Source of the DNA: Morinoia aosen
Lineage: Eukaryota > Arthropoda > Malacostraca > Amphipoda > Talitridae
Assembly: GCA_030386875.1 (NCBI GenBank)
Contig: CM059563.1
Coordinates: 31,596,139 to 31,660,138, forward strand
DNA length: 64,000 nucleotides
Reading direction: 5' to 3'
The notes under the pieces are model-generated. The model saw only the letters and a program-made list of their open reading frames with translations, ran no database searches and was not told where the DNA came from. Both the position numbers and the translations under genes were made by a program. Numbering within the stretch: position 1 is the first letter of the stretch; every line of letters starts with the position of its first letter. Positions 35,201 through 41,360 of the stretch are shown here, piece after piece.

Positions 35201-35781
35201 ATGAAAAATTGCCCACTTCAAAAATTAACCATTATTACCTAACAATTTTGATAAAAAACTTATCACAAACAATATTTAGCAAAAATTGCATATCAAATTT
35301 ATATCAATCGTCTGAAAATCATTCAACACATCTGCAACTGTGAACAGCTTCAAATTTAGTGCCAAATATGTTTTGACTAGCATTAATTTTCAACTTTTTA
35401 TAACTGCATTGATGAAAATTGCCTTGAACATATAGCAAGTTATAGCAAGCAATGCTTGAATATGAAAAAAATAAAATAACATCATATATGAATTTAAACC
35501 ATCTTCAACACTTGACATAGGTATTGCAAATTTGTAATCAATGACTAGTTTTAAAATCAATCATCAAATGCTCTGCATCTCTAAAGCACATTAGTATATG
35601 GTAATTCAAAAATGTGTAGTCCTACATTATTTCAATCCATTACTAAAACAATTCATATCAAATGAAATTTGTATCCTTCTGCACAATAACAAAACTTCAT
35701 GAATGGCTCACCTTGACAAGCTACAGGTGCAGAAGGAAGAACTGACCTGGGAATAGGCAATAATCGTACAAGAAGAGACAT
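11144..35781 (-). CDS. mRpS5: Mitochondrial small-subunit ribosomal protein uS5m (mRpS5), 9 coding exons, 472 aa
   Basis: Exons at 35781-35712, 31024-30881, 30568-30443, 29189-28962, 28151-27924, 17830-17631, 15050-14895, 12953-12813 and 11269-11144 splice with GT-AG junctions into 1419 nt, 472 residues plus stop. The product is the mitoribosomal uS5 protein of the small subunit. The N-terminus (MSLLVRLLPIPRSVL) is Arg-rich without acidic residues, as in a matrix-targeting peptide. Residues ~72-113 hold SAKELWKG and KGRGKGAGRRKAKDLNRGQ; ~114-189 hold VWPGLNAPI and ERGWSGQKLGG; the S5 N-terminal RNA-binding fold is ~200-265 (YSVMAVTGDGMGVAGVSLG); the S5 C-terminal fold follows (CHRALKAVCEMIGIKDIY). 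All match the vertebrate MRPS5 layout from memory. It looks intact. It spans 24.6 kb because its introns have filled with mobile DNA. Confidence 0.95.
11270..12812 (-). other. mRpS5: mRpS5 intron 8 (1.5 kb)
   Basis: Phase 0. A SINE-like repeat ends only about 20 bp from the exon 9 acceptor (see 11291-11648). 11650-12800 is AT-rich with nothing recognised. Confidence 0.75.
11291..11648 (-). repeat. SINE-like repeat R1, copy in mRpS5 intron 8
   Basis: One copy of a ~360-bp repeat. Read on the minus strand it begins near CCGCTCAGGGG and ends in a TAATC-type tail (TAATCT repeats). It lies in the transcribed sense of mRpS5, with its tail about 20 bp from the exon 9 acceptor. Confidence 0.8.
12813..12953 (-). 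CDS. mRpS5: mRpS5 exon 8
   Basis: 141 nt, residues 385-431: YVMNDRVMLKPPSQPSST, MPLLPKAVEREREPEKYLRRY, KEVRNFRR. It encodes part of the C-terminal extension found in mitochondrial but not bacterial S5. Acceptor CCCCCCAG, donor GTGAGT. Confidence 0.9.
12954..14894 (-). other. mRpS5: mRpS5 intron 7 (1.9 kb) with C-tract acceptor
   Basis: Phase 0. The acceptor polypyrimidine tract is almost pure C on the sense strand, in runs of 2, 5 and 6 C just before AG (12954-12970). The remainder is AT-rich with no recognised element. Confidence 0.75.
14895..15050 (-). CDS. mRpS5: mRpS5 exon 7
   Basis: 156 nt, residues 333-384: KSYQQLAEEKGLHVVELRKEQ, matching the HQQLADKKGLHVVEIREE stretch of vertebrate MRPS5, then VLASPVATPLRTK. 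Acceptor TTGCAG, donor GTAGGT. Confidence 0.95.
15051..17630 (-). other. mRpS5: mRpS5 intron 6 (2.6 kb)
   Basis: Phase 0, GT-AG. It contains a minus-sense LINE remnant (about 16240-17495) and a short CAT/ATC microsatellite near 17537-17552. The part between 15060 and 16230 shows nothing recognised. Confidence 0.75.
16240..17495 (-). pseudogene. LINE remnant: RT C-terminal part and RNase H
   Basis: Minus-strand frames read DDLQI..HHQDLQHIQNKVHF, LKFLPIKNKQYYA, then NFLGLIFDGKLNWQWHVTAINKIG, the Jockey/I-type RT block around (F)LGLxFDxKLNW, and later IHDYGSVLYNS. Further along, at about 16500-16250, comes an RNase H-like segment: GTGAAVVCGAVVRTATLPKEASV then AEKHAVRLALDIA. The order RT, then RNase H, fits I-like arthropod LINEs. 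The frame is interrupted several times by stops and shifts, so it is an old copy. The 5' part with the endonuclease is not visible. Confidence 0.7.
17631..17830 (-). CDS. mRpS5: mRpS5 exon 6 (S5 C-terminal fold)
   Basis: 200 nt, residues 266-332: HDFHSQFGITEVFVRKMHEGHGL, ICHRALKAVCEMIGIKDIYVYIKGPRN, then VVKAFFLGLTRQ. This is the S5 C-terminal alpha/beta fold. The exon ends in phase 0, unlike the exons upstream. Acceptor TTGCAG, donor GTAATC. Confidence 0.96.
19042..19380 (-). repeat. SINE-like repeat R1, copy in mRpS5 intron 5
   Basis: Recognised by shared blocks TTTGAGCCTCTCTAACAGCA, GGTGCTGAAAACAAGACAGC and the end TCCCCTGAGGGG. Same orientation as the other copies. Flanks show only a partial match (TTCAGCAAT) as a possible target duplication. 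Confidence 0.8.
20099..20168 (-). repeat. SINE-like repeat R1, part split by the gypsy insertion
   Basis: The block AACAAAGGTGTTCCAAGGAG followed by GGAACAAAGAAGACACCATTT matches the start of the other plus-strand-read copies. The rest of this copy resumes at 27461 after the gypsy element. Confidence 0.75.
20169..20681 (+). repeat. 5' LTR of gypsy element B
   Basis: 513 bp, ending GTTACA, matching 26948-27460 throughout. A TATATA-like stretch (TTTTAATATATACTC) lies in the second half. Confidence 0.94.
20684..20701 (+). promoter_or_regulatory. Primer-binding site, tRNA-Leu type
   Basis: TGGTGTCAGGAGTGGGAT lies two bases after the 5' LTR. It is complementary to the 3' end of an animal tRNA-Leu (…ATCCCACTCCTGACA-CCA), so reverse transcription would be primed by tRNA-Leu. 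Confidence 0.85.
20830..26304 (+). CDS. Gypsy element B gag-pol polyprotein, 1824 aa
   Basis: A single frame encodes Gag and Pol. Capsid-like region at ~1-220. Three zinc knuckles at ~235-300 (CFRCGQEGHFVRDC, CAYCGEKGHLMNDC, CVWCGEITHRSFQC). Aspartic protease near 366 (LLDTGASISLI). RT has TLDLMSGYYQVPL near 720 and YLDDILVA near 787. RNase H starts near 935 (TTDASGWGAGAVL). An OTU-like domain fills ~1079-1191. The integrase zinc region is ~1297-1345, and the DDE core has YAVDLMQL near 1365, RSDNGPEF near 1425 and NGAVERLNRT near 1458. A post-integrase GPYEVLEV module follows near 1560. The Pro/Glu-rich tail has three related repeats built on DFSxFxGQYPD (about 1695-1760). Confidence 0.95.
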   Translation: METKSELADVMLSLTEAIKGLRSDKLPPPGKFSGKPSDGQVSIFLTKFENYASSKYQENKSAWVQELPEFLEGEAKNIVQAYGTGADYGEVKNRLIQELELHEKLSDDGYTEFLRAERNRGESLTCYSIRLERLVAKVDSVGKEGKELLARNKFISSLAPELVRRLKLFVGQQEFIALSAVARLAASLEADMTATEERIGNHTRAEQIYLATPYAPEASNDSIEHQEHRPARSMHCFRCGQEGHFVRDCTQQVAHRDRFGEVVSSERGLKCAYCGEKGHLMNDCQGFMEKCAACVWCGEITHRSFQCAHKPGRQSGKLGDSGLEGAQPEQCHDSPQNIEMVRQKREVAVSYSVKVEVGQLQVDGLLDTGASISLITEELLHRIPDVQGKLRASAVSNVVGISGNEIRIEGEIYLAVTIGRTKFPRHRFLVTTMPVQSFSCVLGLEFLDSFKLTLNASDRTLEKGNRQDRTRIARLKVMTSRRAEFPVFSAAEVTVPSRQMLRLSAQVKRAPNKFEGYLEPVDNGTRPLMVASSVNVVDDEHIRVEVMNPFDSDVRLAKHTRLGTLVALCREEVEQDEEMDEVPGDLSLDGTDLTAEQRTIVAELMTAHKDVFATDEADVGCTETVRHHIDVQGAAPVKQRNRRYPGPMKEEIDLEVKLLAEKSIIEPSKSPWSSPLVPVRKKNGKLRLCVDFRMLNSLTKPDCFPLPHIGDTINKLSGNYYFSTLDLMSGYYQVPLTESSRELTAFSTGTELYQFTRLPFGVCNGPATFSRLISLVIKGLPSDSVQAYLDDILVASGTFAEHVQALERVFGRLRVHGLKLNLEKCCLFQEQVDYLGHSVGRLGVSPLEKNIGAIQEFPVPRTVRQLRSFLGMVNYYKSFIKDSANLLHPLYLATAMGKWEWTAECQQAFENAKTVLVTAPILAYPDFVTGQPFVLTTDASGWGAGAVLSQVQSGQEKVIGYAGVSFNKAQMRYSATDKELAAIRFAVNHFRIYLSGRKYVIRTDHQPLIYLHNMKRTDDRLMRTLADLAIGQYSIEYVPGKTNVVADCLSRVNFPWSVPEGDENAPEPECGEYQVAEVEGGPNSLFVALSRASGLGDALTLREQAIDKLLQEPKAFGRTGKAADRRMISSWKNPDVFPPWEALVAFAQLFDLRVEVVCKPGGLVVANPVGEKGTVKLECKGGVHFNVIIAGMPAERVNVAAPHGQGSQEGACQLADLRLGEEIQMFAPHQLQDQRLVRVREALERKEKDPALGYLRRHFNSLVIHSGAICYKYKLGGEEKFLPVIPDSQLKGLVRQFHEHVAHAGQTKVSKAFRRCYFHPSPYKTIKEVIKECRTCQLHKGVSAKDYPLYGLSAKCTAPYDIYAVDLMQLPRTPRGHIGLLVGIDLCSKFGHAIPIRSKAAPGVARALEYGILASCPRTPKILRSDNGPEFRARLFGQLLDRYGVRHERSIAYAPHTNGAVERLNRTIKERLATACAGNPGSWDLEIARVMSQYNRLTHSETGRAPSEFFVKEAAVPDLPRPPRMWRPAGPKFRPFAVGELVLRRVPYAREDERHKLAPQFQGPYEVLEVDRNQVTYKIRDLQRRRAPFKVHVRQLKKYHGNDVGQAQPVQPERKNEAEGLPQRQPRKRTRREVGPKEDGTGAAGGDRVAPVEDEWLGRPIHPLPPFPAMQQEEVTGNDTSGDFSKFIGQYPDLPPCEESLDFSGFIGQYPDPPLLRMGRTEVPEAERGPLVLSGGEASESRAAAEDTSDFSGFGGWSPLERARPDVRTSTPAEEGDERGSDAGCLEVTEVSAGDNTWQRTEPSEPEDEILPRLRPKKRLDYKC
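24064..24405 (+). other. OTU-protease-like domain inside gypsy element B
   Basis: Between RNase H and integrase the polyprotein reads GGPNSLFVALSRASG, then RRMISSWKNPDVFPPWEALV, AFAQLFDLRVEVV and finally GGVHFNVII. The order and spacing resemble the OTU deubiquitinase family: an N-terminal block like DGNCLFRAL, a middle block like WG..LELQALA...I.V, and a C-terminal block like HYN. The assignment is by eye. I make no claim about activity. Confidence 0.6.
26948..27460 (+). repeat. 3' LTR of gypsy element B
   Basis: 513-bp copy, apparently identical to the 5' LTR, followed by the right CATG duplication. Confidence 0.94.
27461..27753 (-). repeat. SINE-like repeat R1, remainder of the copy split by gypsy B
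   Basis: Continues the repeat broken at 20168: CATAGAAACAGTGAGATTTA, GGTGCTGAGAACAAAACAGC, ATTTTATTTCAACAAAAATA and the end TATCACCCTGAGGGA. It contains an extra ~45 bp relative to the other copies (near 27475-27520). Confidence 0.78.
27924..28151 (-). CDS. mRpS5: mRpS5 exon 5 (S5 N-terminal RNA-binding fold)
   Basis: 228 nt, residues 190-265. It encodes the S5 double-stranded-RNA-binding-like fold: LEFKVVSHMKSRGKCRRYSV, the glycine turn VTGDGMGVAGVSLG, and the helix AAIAGAKNKAAQRLMHIPLY. Acceptor TTGCAG, donor GTAGGT. Codons here are GC-rich relative to the introns. Confidence 0.96.
28152..28961 (-). other. mRpS5: mRpS5 intron 4 (810 bp)
   Basis: AT-rich, GT-AG, phase 1. Near 28230-28350 it has wording reminiscent of hAT terminal sequences (CCTGGTTGAGAACCTCTGCTC), too weak to call. 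Confidence 0.7.
28962..29189 (-). CDS. mRpS5: mRpS5 exon 4
   Basis: 228 nt, residues 114-189: GPVNMVWPGLNAPI, a basic linker with RHRKLLEIRDRMGGKRFPRK, then ERGWSGQKLGGQKLGPPDP, the mitochondria-specific segment just before the S5 domain. It contains a small tandem duplication, QKLGG/QKLGP. Acceptor TTCAG, donor GTGAAT. Confidence 0.93.
29190..30442 (-). other. mRpS5: mRpS5 intron 3 (1.25 kb)
   Basis: AT-rich, GT-AG, phase 1. I see no coding or repeat feature in it. Confidence 0.7.
30443..30568 (-). CDS. mRpS5: mRpS5 exon 3
   Basis: 126 nt, residues 72-113, reading SAKELWKGVNSVSKQG then a Lys/Arg/Gly-rich run and KDLNRGQVIGV. Acceptor TTAG, donor GTAAGT. The 312-bp intron 2 (30569-30880) contains nothing recognisable. 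Confidence 0.92.
30881..31024 (-). CDS. mRpS5: mRpS5 exon 2
   Basis: 144 nt, residues 24-71, reading GANGLFRQYHQNK to VRQGANFFNK. The acceptor CAG just before GTGCAAATGG is chosen because only it keeps the frame from exon 1; a nearby GAG acceptor would shift it. Donor GTGAGT. Confidence 0.88.
31097..31459 (-). repeat. SINE-like repeat R1 with 14-bp target duplication (best-defined copy)
   Basis: The 363-bp copy is bracketed by ATAAAAACTCAGCA at 31083-31096 and 31460-31473. On the minus strand it starts CCCCTCGAAGGGATACAAC and ends in a TAATCTAATCTAATC tail. A long target duplication plus a short tandem 3' tail is what target-primed reverse transcription by a LINE leaves, so I call the family SINE-like. 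I find no clear tRNA A/B boxes and no coding sequence. Confidence 0.85.
31880..33601 (-). mobile_element. piggyBac element, dead, 1722 bp, in mRpS5 intron 1
   Basis: TTAA (31876-31879 and 33602-33605) flanks terminal inverted repeats CCCTTTAATGG...CCATTAAAGGG. Minus-strand fragments show the transposase: an acidic N-terminal stretch with DNDVADPDFIPN (33166-32882), then at ~32760-32640 VDEKMVPYKGTRAGKL and NKWGFKIF, a hallmark DDE-region motif of piggyBac transposases. There are stops and shifts, and only part of the gene remains. Subterminal copies of the palindromic CAACAATATTGTTGAG (near 32005, 32050, 33160, 33210, 33570) may be transposase-binding repeats. Confidence 0.88.
34240..35010. 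mobile_element. pogo/Tigger-like DNA transposon remnant
   Basis: The left part, ACAGAGGTGCCTTGACATAC with TTTTTGAGATATGAGCAG downstream, resembles Tigger/pogo termini. Near 34950-34985 a related stretch (TTTCAATAGAGAAAATAGTT, then CTGAGATACAAG) resembles the other end. A short frame, MALEKVERKPVTNIKQQFKEIKQ, near 34490 could be the start of a degraded transposase. The boundaries are approximate and the call rests on remembered wording. Confidence 0.4.
35712..35781 (-). CDS. mRpS5: mRpS5 exon 1 (coding part)
   Basis: Residues 1-23 plus one base: start ATG, targeting peptide, donor GTGAGC. An out-of-frame ATG lies 10 bases upstream in TTCATGAAGTTAAAATG; its frame ends at TAG within this exon. 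If it is in the 5' UTR it could lower initiation at the main start. Confidence 0.85.
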
Positions 35782-35964
35782 TTTAACTTCATGAATCACT
35801 AAAATTTCTTAGAGAGACCTTCTATGAACAACCTATACCTACAAACACATCTGCACAACAAAGGTATGATGAGACTAATGACCCGTATCTGACACCATAC
35901 TATAATAACAGCATTAAATGCACATTTTGAAATGTGAAAGTGGATATGCTCTATATTTAAATTA

Positions 35965-36235
35965 ACACTTGATTAGATCACAAACTAGCTTTGGCTTCCT
36001 AACCCCTACAAAGGTGTTCCAGAGAGAGGAAAAACAGGATCATGATTTGATAAGTGGAGAATCTAAACAAAAGGTACTCCATAAGATATCCCTACGCATA
36101 GACACAGCAAGTTATATTAGATTAAAAGTTGGTTTAAGCTTTCTAACCACAACAAAGATGTTCCAGAGAGAAGATAGGTGAAGGCACCACTTAAAATAGA
36201 GTTGAAGGAAAGTAGAATCACACAATTATGATGGA
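35965..36235 (-). repeat. Two partial SINE-like repeat R1 copies upstream of mRpS5
   Basis: ACAAAGGTGTTCCAGAGAGA (near 36008) and ACAAAGATGTTCCAGAGAGA (near 36151) mark two partial copies of the repeat in the same orientation as the others. They begin about 185 bp upstream of the mRpS5 start codon, so they may lie in or near its promoter. Confidence 0.65.
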
Positions 36236-36239
36236 GAAA

Positions 36240-37250
36240 ATTTTTTTAACTCCTAATTAAAAATATAACACTATATTTATGACAGCCACAGATATTTGTC
36301 AGAAACTATCATCTACTCTGATGCTCCGTTTGCTATCTGATGGAAGTTCAACGTTGTATTAGGTTACATTAAGTTGGGCAAGGTCAGGTTTAGTCAAGTT
36401 AACAATTCTGGTAACTAACATTATGTGTTTCCTGCAAGAAGTTGCTGATTGGCATAGGAAACAACAGTTGTGCATGCTATTTCTTGCTGCATGATTATTC
36501 CCACAGTACTTACCAAAATGAAAAATATCTTATAAATTTAGTCTGGAACAGTTATTAGTGTGAATTTGTAATGTACTTGTACAAAATTGTACTGTAAGGA
36601 TGTTTTTATTATGAATTTTGTTAATAGTAAGGCTGCTATCTTAGGACTCATTGAAATCTGCAAATACCTGGCAAGTCAATAATTTAAGAAGTTTTCTCAA
36701 TGTTTTCTTAATTCGCTCAAAATTCCTTAACCATAAGAAAAGTGATCTCAAGACATGACAAGTAATATGAAAATATAGAATTATGTGAGGTTTTTTCATG
36801 AGTCATGGGAGTTCCAGCAAAAAGAGCTATGTACAGAGTCTTTATTTCAGCAAGAGTAAGGCAAGCATCCCCTCTTGTGCAAGGAGCATAGGTCACCTCA
36901 ACGGTTTGTGTCTTTCCCCACAAGTTACCGGGCACATGCCATTAAAAGATCTTGTTAATTGTGGAACAAAACTAAGCAAAGTATATCTCTCCATGGATAT
37001 TCAAGGAGGCAGAGAAAAACAAGACCATATATATAAGGAGTCTGCCTGTGGGAAAATGCATGTGAACTGAATTTCTGCACAAGCATGAGCAGCAAAATTA
37101 TATGTGAGGAAATTTTCAGCACATTAGTATAGCATGACGTGAAACATCTCTAACGATTCATGAAAACATATGTGTACACCAGTGATATTATTGTCATGTC
37201 ATAGCGTATAAAACTAAAATTGTAGTAATACAATATCAGTAAATATACTA
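36240..37250. other. Intergenic, nothing recognised
   Basis: AT-rich. Overlapping ORFs at 36717-37070 show no conserved motifs and I do not call them genes. Confidence 0.5.
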
Positions 37251-37263
37251 AGTAGAAGCATCA

Positions 37264-37608
37264 GATTAGATAAGATGTTATTTTAAACCTCCCTAATTTC
37301 AACAAAGGTATTTAAAAAAGGAGGAAAGCACTTTAAAATTATGGGAAAGAGGAATCTAAGCAAAATGAACATAGAAACAGTAAGCTGAAAAAGAAATTTA
37401 AGAAAGATATAAGTTGAAGAAAAAAGTAGTAGGTGCTAAAAAAATAGGATGACAGCAGTGAACTGAAAAAAGATAGTCTGTATGAAAATAAACAAAAAAA
37501 AGTTCTATGTCTACAAATGGAAGGCTTACCTAACCTTTAGCTTGGGACCTCACTCATTCCTCATGGGAACACTAACAATAGATACAAAAGTTGTGTCTCC
37601 CTAAATTG
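37264..37608 (-). repeat. SINE-like repeat R1, copy upstream of mRpS5
   Basis: Shares GATTAGATAAGATGTTA, AAGTAGTAGGTGCTA and GACAGCAGTGAACTGAAAAA with the other copies. Flanks AGAAGCATCA and AGAAACATCA match at 9 of 10 bases, a likely target duplication. Confidence 0.78.
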
Positions 37609-37619
37609 AGAAACATCAT

Positions 37620-40385
37620 CCAGTGTTCAGTAATTAATTTTCCTTGAAAAATATTTAAACAATAAAAATTATCAAACAGAAGATATGTAGTGTTCACAAT
37701 TAGAGCTAAATAGCTTAAAAATCTATAAAAAGGTGAATGCATATTGACTGGAGATTGACAAGAAAATAAGAGGAAACAGACTATAGTGAGACTAGTTTCA
37801 CCTGACTGCCATGATGTAAGATCACAACTTCTCAGCAAAATTATTGGCTGAGGCTCGACAATGCTGACAAGGACCTGGGTGAGTCGGACCTAACTGTCTG
37901 AATGAATATCATCTCAATTATGTTGAATTCCTCGAAAGCCTCTGTATAACAAAGATATAGAGCCTGAAATATTTTACATAATATAAAATAATATAAATAC
38001 GCACTCAAAAGAGACATAGGGATAGTGAATAGAACACATTATGAGTTACTGAATGAAGGGTTATTTTTTTTGCTACTACAACCATTGTTGCAAAAGGAAA
38101 GTTCATTTGGAAAAATAGTCAGCCAGTGATCAAAATTGAGAACTGATGTTGCAATGAAAATATTACCAAAATGAGCATTCAAACAGTTAGAAAGTTAACA
38201 ATATTTTGCATAGGATGCAATTATTGTGGACCTTTTCATCTAAATGTGTTTGTGATCCATGTTGCCTACTGTTATTGGTGTACAGAAATCCGCAGTCCTG
38301 TAATTTTGTGTATTTTAATAACTAATGTTAGTAATTATAAACGCAAATTGCCGGCTAATAGTAGGATTTCAGAATAGACATCAATAAATGCTGATTAATT
38401 TGTAATTTGCAATTTCTCTCCATGGCAATTGTGCAAGAGGACATAATTTGTGTAAGTACAATTTCATAAAATTCTCCTGTACTGTCCCATATATGTTTAG
38501 AAATCAAGTCATGCTGTAGTGGCTAGACCACAACTAATTATTGTGAAGTTGATATCTGTGTTATGTGTTTCTGAGAAGAGTGTTCAATTGCTAGGCATGA
38601 TCAAATGTGTAACAATATTAATTTATTGTTCTAATTCTTTCAGAAAGACCGTAAATTCATGATAAGTTGCTCTAAAAGAAATAACGGTTGGTAATAGGAC
38701 CAGCAAATTTCAATAAAATCACAAATTTAAATATATGTATCATATATAAAGGCTCTAAACTGAGCGACCCGTAGCACAGCTGCATCTTTCGAGTTCAAGC
38801 TCCAAAGGTAATTGTAATGTAATTATGTAATTATGTAATTGCGATGATTCGTAATAATTGAGATGACATGTGATAATATGTAATGTGTTTATATCTTTTA
38901 GAGTTGATGTTCAAGGGGAATACGGTTGTAATGTATTGAGTCATGCATTGAAAATTATATTAAATAGTAGAATGCTATGAATATAGGTAGAGGGTGTGAC
39001 ACACATATATATGAATATATTGAAGATTAGATGTGAATTGTACGTCCTTGTAAATTAAACAAGACTAATGTAATATGGTCAGTTAGTTGTGAATTTGAGA
39101 AATAACTCATGGAGATTAAAGACGATAGATGAGGTTGAGAATGGTTTCGCGGCGTAGCAGGATTGACCAGGTTTATATGTAAATCATAATCATTAGGAAC
39201 AAAATGCGTCCATGTGTGGTGTAATTTTGATTGTCTGGATAGGTTTAAGATGTAAAAACAATGTGCAACGGACGTATTTCTTGGACCTTGAAATTTATGA
39301 CACCCTAATATAGAAAGGCCTCCCACTGCAGTGCGCAAATCAGACCAGCTGTGTCGGCTGATCGAAGGGCCGCTACCTGCGCGGCGCACGGTCCGCCTGA
39401 TGGGCGCCATCATCGCAGCTGATTGGCAGCTAAAGCAGTCCTCTTGTGCGTCACCTGGACGCAGGGGCGTGGCCAGTTAAAAGCCTTGGGGCGGTTGCCG
39501 ATTGCCCTAATCAAGCCAAGAGGACTCAGATCAAAGAGTACTACCGATCTACATCTGGCGTCAAGAGCCTGTGGGTAGTTCATAGCTCTCAGAGGACCCC
39601 GGGAACAGAACTCTTGTCTGGAGCCCATCGTTTGTGTCCTAGAATTATTGTATTGCCAATGGAGTACTCAATGTTTGTAAAATAATGGCAGTGTTCACAG
39701 AGGCCACAAGGGAGGTTTAGCAAGCAGGCTGTGATATCTATACCTGTGTACTAACGAGTAAAGAGTATTTATAGTCAAAAGTGGCCTGGCCACCGCTGTG
39801 ATACGTCTTCCTTCCATGATGACTACCTCGTCAACACCTAAGTGTATGCCTGTGCTGTATGTAATAATGTAACCATTATTATCTTTATTGTTGCCTGGTC
39901 ACATCACATGCTGTGAGCATAGGTTTTGACACAGTGTTAGGCTTGCGAGCTAATTTAATTAAGTAATAGACAGAAAGTGTAACAGATATGCCTAGCAAGT
40001 TTGTAATTCTTTTGGACGTTAATTCAAATGAAAGTAAAGAAAAAAAAAAACAGTGTCAGTCATCAAATCTTGGATATGTATTATCATGTTTATAGTATAT
40101 AAAGTAATCTGCATTAGAGAAACCGGTCCGCACAATGATATTGACATGCGGCATGCGATGTAAATCCCCTGTACGATCCGGCTATAATATACTTGGGGCA
40201 GTGTAGGGCTGTTCATTAGGGTGTCGTGAAACTATAGTACCTCCCACTACAATGCCTCAGAACCACAAAAAAAAAACATCGGGAAAGTGCTTTTGGATTT
40301 GTAGTGTCTTGACACCCAAACCTGGTAAGCCCCTGTAATGGTTCTAATATTGTTTTGAAGGGTGTATTGTAATGTTGATGCTGAG
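37620..40385. other. Intergenic, no gene recognised; GC-richer island at ~39300-39850
   Basis: Mostly AT-rich. The part around 39300-39850 is clearly GC-richer than its neighbours and has short ORFs on both strands with no motif I recognise. It could be a decayed transposable-element end, but I see no terminal repeats to prove it. Confidence 0.4.
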
Positions 40386-40602
40386 TAGGGTCAGTTTTGT
40401 TATTTCAAGCGTTCCTCATTATTGAACAGATGGCATTTAAATAGAAATAACACTGCTAGTATAAGATAGCTAGTGCAACTGTGAACCTTGCTACATACTT
40501 CTGACATTCAGCAACTACTGTTGTTCTGACTAGTAGTGTTATTTCCATTTAAATGCTATCTGTACGATAATGAGAAATGGTCAAAGAAATGAACTTACCC
40601 TA
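40386..40602. mobile_element. Small foldback/MITE-like palindrome, ~217 bp
   Basis: TAGGGTCAG... pairs with ...CTTACCCTA. The arms share TCATTAT, ACAGATRGCATTTAAAT and GAAATAACACT in inverted order across a ~60-bp loop. No coding capacity. A target duplication is not clear. Confidence 0.7.
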
Positions 40603-40609
40603 TATGTTA

Positions 40610-41350
40610 TATTCCTATTTATTTTTTTAAATGAAAAATATGCAACTGAAAAAATATCTGGGTTTATGAAATCAACAAACTAAATTAGTTACAAAATGGT
40701 ATTTTGATAGAAACTTGGAGTTGCAACAGCAACCAACGGAGATCTAAAGGCTTCATACTTGGAACTGAAATACTGTATCAACATATGAAAAAATATACAA
40801 CACTTATAATGCTAGGCATCTTTACTTTTTAAGATCTAAAGTAAAACATGGAAATTTACCTTAAATTCTAATTAATAAAAAGACTTAATAAAAATACAGC
40901 AGTAATATACCATTAAAATAATGTTCCAAGTATGATCAATCCTTTATATTTTCACATTAAATATTTGGTAATCAAATTCTCACAAACAAATTACTCTAAA
41001 GATTTTAGTCATTTAGATGAGCATTATACCAATATTCTAGAAGCCCCAACTTGCATGCAAGTTGGCTTTTTTCAAAACACAAATGAATAATGCAGCTTGT
41101 AAATAGTTTGCTCATCTAGCAGTTAACAACTACTGAACTAATGGTATGCATAGTTTTCATTTAGGACATTTATAATGTACAGAATTATATATACAATAAA
41201 ACATATTCTCATTATTTTCAGGAGTAATATTTCTCAGAAATTTACTTGAAATATTGCCCATTCAAGAGGAAAATATTACTAAAATCAATAGCTTGCAAGT
41301 TTTTATTTTAAAATTTTTATATTTAACTGATTAAAATATGTTAGAACAAA
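40610..41350. other. AT-rich spacer, nothing recognised
   Basis: No conserved frame or clear repeat. It contains a short local inverted repeat around 41045-41065 (CCCCAACTTGCATGCAAGTTGG). Confidence 0.5.
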
Positions 41351-41360
41351 GATAATTACG

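Larger units (their letters stand above)
31025..35711 (-). other. mRpS5: mRpS5 intron 1 (4.7 kb, phase 1)
   Basis: Donor GTGAGC, acceptor GGCAG. It holds a SINE-like repeat (31097-31459), a dead piggyBac (31880-33601) and a pogo/Tigger-like remnant (about 34240-35010). The rest is AT-rich with nothing recognised. Confidence 0.8.

Noticed and set aside
36717-37070. Opposed ORFs of 72 and 90 codons
   Set aside because: Neither shows a recognisable motif, and both are within the range expected by chance.
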